Shown here: positions 6,188 to 10,354 of the stretch, one piece after another | How positions within the stretch are numbered: the first letter of the stretch is position 1 | Layout of the letters: every line of letters begins with the position of its first letter | DNA from: Chroococcidiopsidaceae cyanobacterium CP_BM_RX_35 | GTDB taxonomy: Bacteria > Cyanobacteriota > Cyanobacteriia > Cyanobacteriales > Chroococcidiopsidaceae | DNA length: 10,354 nt | Direction: 5' to 3' | Assembly (NCBI GenBank): GCA_019242465.1 | Contig: JAFAVL010000482.1 | Location: forward strand, 1-10,354 | Notes under the pieces: generated by a model | Seen by the model: only the letters and a program-made list of their open reading frames with translations | Told to the model about the DNA's origin: nothing | Databases searched by the model: none | Translations under genes and position numbers: made by a program

Positions 6188-6822
6188 TGAATCAGAATCC
6201 CCCAATCCGCGTTTTGATTGCTGATGACCATCCGGTTGTGCGTACCGGACTCGCCGCCATCCTGGAAATTCGACCAGAGGAAAACATTGTGGTGGTCGGG
6301 CAAGCCAGCGATGGTCAAGAAGCCATCGACTTGTTCACCCAACTGCAACCGGATGTTGCCTTGATCGATCTACGCATGCCAGAAATAGATGGGGTGGGAG
6401 CAATCGTCGCCATTCGCCAAAAATTTCCATCGGCACGGTTGGTGATCTTAACAACCTATGACAGCGAAGAAGATATTTATTGCGGACTCCATGCTGGGGC
6501 TAAAGCCTATTTGCTCAAAGATGCGCCACATCAGGACTTGCTCAATTGCGTCCGGGCGGTTTATGCTGGAGAGTCCTTCATTCCGCCCAAAATCAGCGCC
6601 AAGTTCTTTCAACGCCTGAACTTGCCCAGTTTGAGTGAACGAGAACGCGAAGTGGTACGTTTGATCGCAACAGGTCGAACGAATCAAGGAATCGCAGCGG
6701 TTTTGGGAATCAGCGAAGGTACAGTCAAGTTTCACGTCAATAACATTCTTTCAAAGTTGCAGGTGAGCGATCGGACTGAAGCCGTTATCTTAGCCTTGAA
6801 GCGCGGCATCATCACTCTATAA
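6187..6822 (+). CDS. NarL/FixJ-family response regulator
   Basis: The 211-residue product has a receiver domain followed by a LuxR/GerE-type DNA-binding domain. The receiver holds the acidic pair in LIADDHPVVRTG (Asp13, Asp14), phospho-acceptor Asp61 in LIDLRMPEIDG, Thr89 in VILTTYD and Lys111 in YLLKDAP. The C-terminal part LSEREREVVRLIATGRTN, with GISEGTVKFHVNNIL, is a classic helix-turn-helix of this family. It should be a cytoplasmic transcription factor activated by the kinase just upstream. The start overlaps the kinase stop (TGATG), the usual sign of translational coupling in a two-component operon. The regulator itself looks intact although the kinase is interrupted. No terminator with a T-run was seen in the 205 bp downstream. 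The target genes are unknown. Confidence 0.95.
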   Translation: MNQNPPIRVLIADDHPVVRTGLAAILEIRPEENIVVVGQASDGQEAIDLFTQLQPDVALIDLRMPEIDGVGAIVAIRQKFPSARLVILTTYDSEEDIYCGLHAGAKAYLLKDAPHQDLLNCVRAVYAGESFIPPKISAKFFQRLNLPSLSEREREVVRLIATGRTNQGIAAVLGISEGTVKFHVNNILSKLQVSDRTEAVILALKRGIITL

Positions 6823-7027
6823 AAACATCGGACGTAGCAGCAGGTGGCAGCACGGGTTGCTGCTCAAAGCAAGCTTTGGATGACTTACCTGACTAAAAGT
6901 TAGGGTCGAGTCCCTATCAACTTATTGTAGTTAAAATCTGGCAGTCAGCCCAGTTGCAAAACTGAGAGAAAGACTAGCGACAAAGCTAAACAAAGTTCCT
7001 ACAGTAAGCGTATGAAGTGAAGAGTTG

Positions 7028-7588
7028 ATGGTCATGAGTCAGTTTAGTCCTTCCAACCAACTCACACAACCTGTCAGCGCTCGTGACCATATTCAGGGAT
7101 CTCTCCAAGCTCCTGTCATTCTCATTCAGTACGGCGACTTTCAGTGTCCACATTGTTATGAGGCTAACAGGATTGTCAAACAGATTCAGCGTCAGCTTGA
7201 TGATCAATTGTGCTTTGGGTTTCGACACTTTCCACTGACGCGGCTTCACGCTCAAGCACAAAGAGCCGCCGAAGCTACCGGGGTTGCGGCTGATCAAGGC
7301 AAGTTTTGGCTTCTTCACGACATGCTCTTTGAACACCAGCACACTTTGGATGATGGCTCACTTGTGGAATATGCGCTCAATCTCGGTTTCAAGATGCCTC
7401 GGTTTCTTTGGAATTTCTCAGAACGGGTGTACACAAATTGCGTGCAAGCAGACTTCCACAGTGGTATCGAAAGCGGTGTAACAGGAACGCCCACGTTTTT
7501 TATTAATGGTGTGCGCTTAGCCGATAGCTGGAAGTTGGAAGGATTACTCGCAGCGATCAAGCAAGCTAGATATTCCGCATCACCCTAA
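7028..7588 (+). CDS. cytoplasmic DsbA-like thioredoxin-fold oxidoreductase
   Basis: The product of about 186 residues has the thioredoxin-fold active site CPHC at residues 40-43 (in GDFQCPHCYEANRI) and the cis-proline loop TGTPTFFINGVR (cis-Pro155). This is the DsbA/FrnE-like arrangement. Between them is a helical insert with FRHFPLTRLHAQAQRAAEA and an FWLLHDMLF segment, both typical of this family. No signal peptide or lipobox is visible, so it probably acts in the cytoplasm, perhaps in thiol-disulfide exchange or detoxification; the substrate is unknown. The length is normal. A TTG at 7025 and an ATG at 7034 are alternative starts. ATG 7028 is chosen because GAAGAG lies just upstream, but the ribosome site is weak. 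The gene stands alone between the regulator (205 bp) and the alcohol dehydrogenase remnant. Confidence 0.9.
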   Translation: MVMSQFSPSNQLTQPVSARDHIQGSLQAPVILIQYGDFQCPHCYEANRIVKQIQRQLDDQLCFGFRHFPLTRLHAQAQRAAEATGVAADQGKFWLLHDMLFEHQHTLDDGSLVEYALNLGFKMPRFLWNFSERVYTNCVQADFHSGIESGVTGTPTFFINGVRLADSWKLEGLLAAIKQARYSASP

Positions 7589-7687
7589 TTGCCATCAAAA
7601 TTCCAGACAGGTTTGGGAGCACCTAGTATTACTCAGTTGACGCGAACTTAATCTTAAGAAGTAAACATAGCTAGTACTTAAACAAAT

Positions 7688-7695
7688 AAAGGAGG
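7688..7695 (+). promoter_or_regulatory. orphan Shine-Dalgarno AAAGGAGG
   Basis: This very strong ribosome site stands six bases before an ATG at 7702 whose frame stops after five codons (TAA at 7717-7719). It is best read as the preserved 5' end of the deleted alcohol dehydrogenase gene. Confidence 0.65.
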
Positions 7696-7701
7696 CAAAA
7701 C

Positions 7702-7817
7702 ATGAAAAGGGGAAGGTAAAAGTCATCGCCGAAACCTACTCATTAGATGAAATTAATCGTGCTTATGAGAGAGTTGCAGAAGGTCAGGTGCGTTTCCGGG
7801 CTGTCATCACAAATTAA
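7702..7817 (+). pseudogene. alcohol dehydrogenase remnant (start plus C-terminal 37 codons)
   Basis: From 7704 to 7817 the frame reads EKGKVKVIAETYSLDEIN followed by RAYERVAEGQVRFRAVITN and a TAA. This is the conserved C-terminus of zinc-type, medium-chain NAD(P)-dependent alcohol dehydrogenases (DEINxAYERVxxGxVxFRAV). The coenzyme and zinc-binding domains, about 300 residues, are gone. Just ahead, AAAGGAGG and an ATG AAA look like the original gene start, but they are in a different frame from the tail. This suggests one internal deletion that joined the first codons to the last ones. No product is expected. The parent enzyme would have interconverted alcohols and aldehydes, in keeping with the aldehyde dehydrogenase downstream. 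Confidence 0.82.
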
Positions 7818-7841
7818 CTCCAATTATCGTCAGTAAAAACC

Positions 7842-8729
7842 ATGGACAACGCAAAGAAAGCAGAACGTTTGATTCTAGTAACTGGAGCAACAGGCAAACA
7901 GGGAGGCGCAGCCGCGCGTCATCTCCTTCAGCAGGGTTTTCGAGTCCGAGCCCTCACTCGTGACCCGCACAAGCCTAAAGCGCAGGCTCTAGCTCGGAAG
8001 GGGGCAGAGGTTGTGGCAGGTGACCTAAATGACCGCACCAACATTGAACAGGCACTCAACGGTGTCTACGGCGTCTTCTCAGTCATAAACTTCTTTGAAA
8101 CTGGCTATGAGGGCGAGGTGCGGCAAGGAGTAACGCTTGCCGACGTCGCTAAGGCAGCGAACGTAGAGCACTTCGTCTACAGCTCGGTTGGGAGCGCTTA
8201 CAAAAAGACGGGAATCCCACACTTCGATAGTAAATGGGAAATTGAGGAACACATACGTGCTATCGGACTTCCTTACTCAATTCTCCGCCCGGTTGCCCTA
8301 ATGGAGGTTTGGGAGATGCAGCGTGACGCGATTCTAGGTGGTCAGCTAGCCCAGCCACTCGCTCCTGACAAAAAGCTTCAACAAGTCACCGTTGATGATG
8401 TTGGTGCTTTCTGTGCGATCGCCTTGGAACACCCAAAGAAGTGGCTTGGTCGCGAGGTTGACTTGGCGGGAGACGAATTAACTATGCCACAGGTCGCCCA
8501 AACGTTTAGCCGCGTGATTGGTCGGCAAGTTAACTACGTCCAGATGCCGTGGGAGCAGTTCCAGCAAGCCATGGGTGAGGAAATCACAGTTATGAATAAG
8601 TGGTTCAACGACGTGGGTTATGAAGCTGATATTCCCGCACTACAAAAGGAATACCCACAGCTAACCACCTTTGAGGAGTACCTCCGCCGCCACGGTTGGT
8701 CAGGTGCTGAGCCGAGCCCAGCGGCTTGA
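7842..8729 (+). CDS. NmrA-family NAD(P)-binding protein (atypical short-chain dehydrogenase)
   Basis: The 295-residue product opens with a Rossmann dinucleotide motif, TGATGKQGG at residues 14-22, followed by GFRVRALTRDPHKPKA and a GAEVVAGDLND block. This is the standard start of NmrA/HSCARG-type proteins, which bind NAD(P) and act as redox sensors or as reductases. Further family blocks are VEHFVYSSVGSAYKKTG, GLPYSILRPVALMEVW and VTVDDVGAFCAIALEH. A classic Tyr-x-x-x-Lys catalytic pair is not evident, which fits a sensor or an atypical enzyme. The length is normal and the gene looks intact. The ATG at 7842 is supported by the motif position, though no good ribosome site precedes it. It follows the dehydrogenase remnant by 24 bp and precedes the aldehyde dehydrogenase by 108 bp on the same strand. 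Confidence 0.92.
   Translation: MDNAKKAERLILVTGATGKQGGAAARHLLQQGFRVRALTRDPHKPKAQALARKGAEVVAGDLNDRTNIEQALNGVYGVFSVINFFETGYEGEVRQGVTLADVAKAANVEHFVYSSVGSAYKKTGIPHFDSKWEIEEHIRAIGLPYSILRPVALMEVWEMQRDAILGGQLAQPLAPDKKLQQVTVDDVGAFCAIALEHPKKWLGREVDLAGDELTMPQVAQTFSRVIGRQVNYVQMPWEQFQQAMGEEITVMNKWFNDVGYEADIPALQKEYPQLTTFEEYLRRHGWSGAEPSPAA
8415..8422. repeat. HIP1 octamer GCGATCGC
   Basis: This is the third HIP1 copy, inside the NmrA-family gene. Confidence 0.85.
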
Positions 8730-8837
8730 AGCCGAATAGCTCTAAAAAGAATGGCACGCTCACTCAATGCCAGGAAGCCAGTGAAACTCTAATAAAAATG
8801 CGAGCCAGTTGTATTCTTACCCAAAGGATGGTGAAGT

Positions 8838-10304
8838 ATGGCAAACCTGTTGAACTGGAACGAAATGAACGGTAAACTCTACAGCGACGGCTGGCGAGAG
8901 GGTGTCCAGAACACAGATATCATTGAACCGGCGACTGGCAAGACGTTGACACAAGTAGCTGTGGGCTCGGCTGAGATTATTTCCAAGGCAGCAAAGATAG
9001 CAGCCGCTGCTCAAAAGGAATGGATGCGAGTCCCACCTGAGGAGACGCGAGCACTCTTCATCCGCGTGGAAGCCCTATGGCGCGACTATGCAAATGAAAT
9101 CTGCGAGTGGACGATGCAGGAAATTGGTGCCACTCGTTCTAAGGCGCAGTTTGAAATCAATTTCTGCTCTGACGAGTTTTTGGAGGCGGCATCCTATCCC
9201 ACCCAACACTACGGAGCACTCCTAGCGGACCGAGCTCATCGAATGAGCTACGCAGTGCGCGTCCCTTTCGGAGTTGTGGCGGCGATGACGCCATCGAATG
9301 TTCCGCTGTTGCTGACGGCACGTGTTATTGCTCCCGCACTGGCTACAGGCAATGCAGTACTGCTCAAACCCCATCAGAATTCGATTGTCTGTGGCGGTTT
9401 TGTCTTTGCACGGATCTTTGAAGAGGCGGGGCTGCCCAGCGGACTGTTGCATGTGATCCCAGCAAGAGGCAAAGAAGCGGAAGCGTTCGAGACCGATCCC
9501 AATATTGCCATGGTTCACTTTACGGGTTCGTCAGCGGCAGGTCAACGCATTGCCGAAACAGCGAGTCGCTCCCTGAAGAAAGTCTCGATCAGCGGTAGTG
9601 GCAAGAATCCGTTTGTTGTCCTCGATGACGTTGCCGATCTAGACGCGGTGGTTTCTATTGCTGTGTATAGCACCTTTTACTTTGGCGGACAATCCTGTAT
9701 GACGGCTGGACGTCATTTGATCCATCACCGTCTCATTGATGAATATATTAATCGTTTCGTGGCAGCAGCTAGCCAACTCGTGGTCGATAATCCTTTGACA
9801 AATCCTAATGCCTTCTACGGTCCGATGATTCAACCCAAGGAAGTTCAGCGCCAGGATGAGATTGTCAAAGATGCAATAGCAAAGGGAGCTAAGCTGCATC
9901 TAGGTGGAAAGTTTAATGGTCCTTTCTTCTATCCCACAGTACTTAGCGGTGTCAAACCCGGTATGCAGGTGTGGGAGCAGGAAATCTTTGGTCCGATAGC
10001 GGCGATTACAGCCTTCGATACGGACTCTGAGGCGATCCAAATGGCTAATGATACGCCCTACGGGCTCTCGGCAGCCGTATTGGGGTCACAGGTACGGGCA
10101 ACCCGAATTGCCGAGCAACTTCAGACAGGCATGGTGCATATCAATGACCGCTCGACCGATGACAGTGCCTATGTTCCCTTTGGTGGGGTGAAATTATCTG
10201 GCAATGGCGGACGCTACGGCAGCTACGTCAACTGGGATGAGTATACCCAGTGGCGATGGTTCACTGTCTCCGAGCAGCCCTCACACATTCCTCTTGGGCA
10301 CTAG
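8838..10304 (+). CDS. aldehyde dehydrogenase family protein lacking the usual catalytic Glu
   Basis: The 488-residue product is a full-length NAD(P)-dependent aldehyde dehydrogenase. It has the substrate-stabilising Asn154 (MTPSNVP), cofactor Lys177 (LLKPHQN), the HFTGSSAAGQ turn, catalytic Cys287 (GGQSCMTAGR) and EIFGP (Glu382). The C-terminal FGGVKLSGNGGRYGSY-VNWDEYTQWRW resembles benzaldehyde/vanillin-type dehydrogenases. At the place of the conserved ELGGK motif the sequence reads VSISGSGKNP, so the general-base Glu is Ser252. Aldehyde dehydrogenases without this Glu include CoA-acylating ones such as methylmalonate semialdehyde dehydrogenase, so the reaction may differ from simple oxidation to the acid. 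The rest of the gene is clean, and the start has AAAGGA about nine bases upstream. It is on the same strand as the NmrA gene and is followed after nine bases by another gene, suggesting an operon. Confidence 0.93.
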   Translation: MANLLNWNEMNGKLYSDGWREGVQNTDIIEPATGKTLTQVAVGSAEIISKAAKIAAAAQKEWMRVPPEETRALFIRVEALWRDYANEICEWTMQEIGATRSKAQFEINFCSDEFLEAASYPTQHYGALLADRAHRMSYAVRVPFGVVAAMTPSNVPLLLTARVIAPALATGNAVLLKPHQNSIVCGGFVFARIFEEAGLPSGLLHVIPARGKEAEAFETDPNIAMVHFTGSSAAGQRIAETASRSLKKVSISGSGKNPFVVLDDVADLDAVVSIAVYSTFYFGGQSCMTAGRHLIHHRLIDEYINRFVAAASQLVVDNPLTNPNAFYGPMIQPKEVQRQDEIVKDAIAKGAKLHLGGKFNGPFFYPTVLSGVKPGMQVWEQEIFGPIAAITAFDTDSEAIQMANDTPYGLSAAVLGSQVRATRIAEQLQTGMVHINDRSTDDSAYVPFGGVKLSGNGGRYGSYVNWDEYTQWRWFTVSEQPSHIPLGH

Positions 10305-10313
10305 GGAGGCAAC

Positions 10314-10354
10314 ATGGGACGCAAGATCGCTTATGTAGATGCAGCACAGCCTCT
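10314..10354 (+). CDS. 5' end of an unidentified gene, cut by the window edge
   Basis: GGGAGG at 10304-10309, overlapping the aldehyde dehydrogenase stop, is followed by an ATG at 10314 and 13 open codons reading MGRKIAYVDAAQP. The ribosome site and the nine-base spacing indicate a co-transcribed partner of the aldehyde dehydrogenase. Too little is present to name a family. Confidence 0.6.
   Translation, partial: MGRKIAYVDAAQP

Noticed and set aside
6836..6923. tRNA-like or terminator-like structures after the response regulator
   Set aside because: GGGTCGAGTCCC resembles a tRNA T-arm and AAGTT-AGGG pairs with CCCT-AACTT, but the T-loop is one base short, no D-arm or matching acceptor strand exists, and the candidate anticodon stem overlaps the T-arm. 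AGCAGCA/TGCTGCT (6836-6864) also forms a hairpin but has a 15-base loop and no T-run.
7637..7667. possible promoter TTGACG with a TAAACA box before the dehydrogenase remnant
   Set aside because: The spacing is about 19 bases and the -10 box is poor, so it is not distinguishable from chance.
1..10354. CRISPR array, retron, toxin-antitoxin pair or defence island
   Set aside because: No regularly spaced repeats, reverse transcriptase, nuclease or paired small ORFs with good ribosome sites were seen on either strand.

Overview
The window looks like chromosomal DNA from a cyanobacterium. The evidence is three copies of the HIP1 octamer GCGATCGC, a cyanobacterial-looking YebC, a GAF-rich histidine kinase next to a NarL-type regulator, a Uma2-type gene remnant and an ISL3-family insertion sequence. 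This is inferred from sequence character; no marker here fixes the genus.

Layout. Positions 62-829 carry an intact YebC-family gene. At 943-1146 there is a small gene for a putative secreted His/Ser/Thr-rich peptide of 67 residues, with a strong rho-independent terminator about 210 bp downstream (1356-1383). From about 1580 to 4280 almost everything is debris: a Uma2 C-terminal remnant (minus strand), a perfect 14-bp-stem hairpin, a complete ISL3-type element (1832-3631) with perfect 40-bp inverted repeats but a dead transposase, and a VOC/glyoxalase pseudogene (minus strand). From 4361 to 6822 lies a two-component unit on the plus strand. It has a cytoplasmic GAF-GAF-HisKA_3-HATPase kinase, cut by one in-frame TAA between the phosphoacceptor and ATPase parts, followed with a 1-base overlap by a NarL/FixJ response regulator. 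From 7028 to the end, on the plus strand, come a cytoplasmic DsbA-like thiol oxidoreductase, a nearly deleted alcohol dehydrogenase that keeps its Shine-Dalgarno and start, an NmrA-type NAD(P)-binding protein, an aldehyde dehydrogenase lacking the usual catalytic glutamate, and the first 13 codons of another gene.

Function. The last block (thiol oxidoreductase, alcohol dehydrogenase remnant, NmrA-like sensor or reductase, aldehyde dehydrogenase) reads as redox and aldehyde metabolism. The kinase/regulator pair is the only visible regulatory unit, and its target cannot be told from the window. The strongest overall signal is gene decay: four or five broken genes in about 6 kb, carrying nonsense codons, single-base indels and a large deletion, between intact genes. 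I found no convincing new defence or mobile system. The most interesting points are the possible split kinase, the aldehyde dehydrogenase active-site change, the non-autonomous ISL3 element placed in the loop of a palindrome, and the small secreted peptide.
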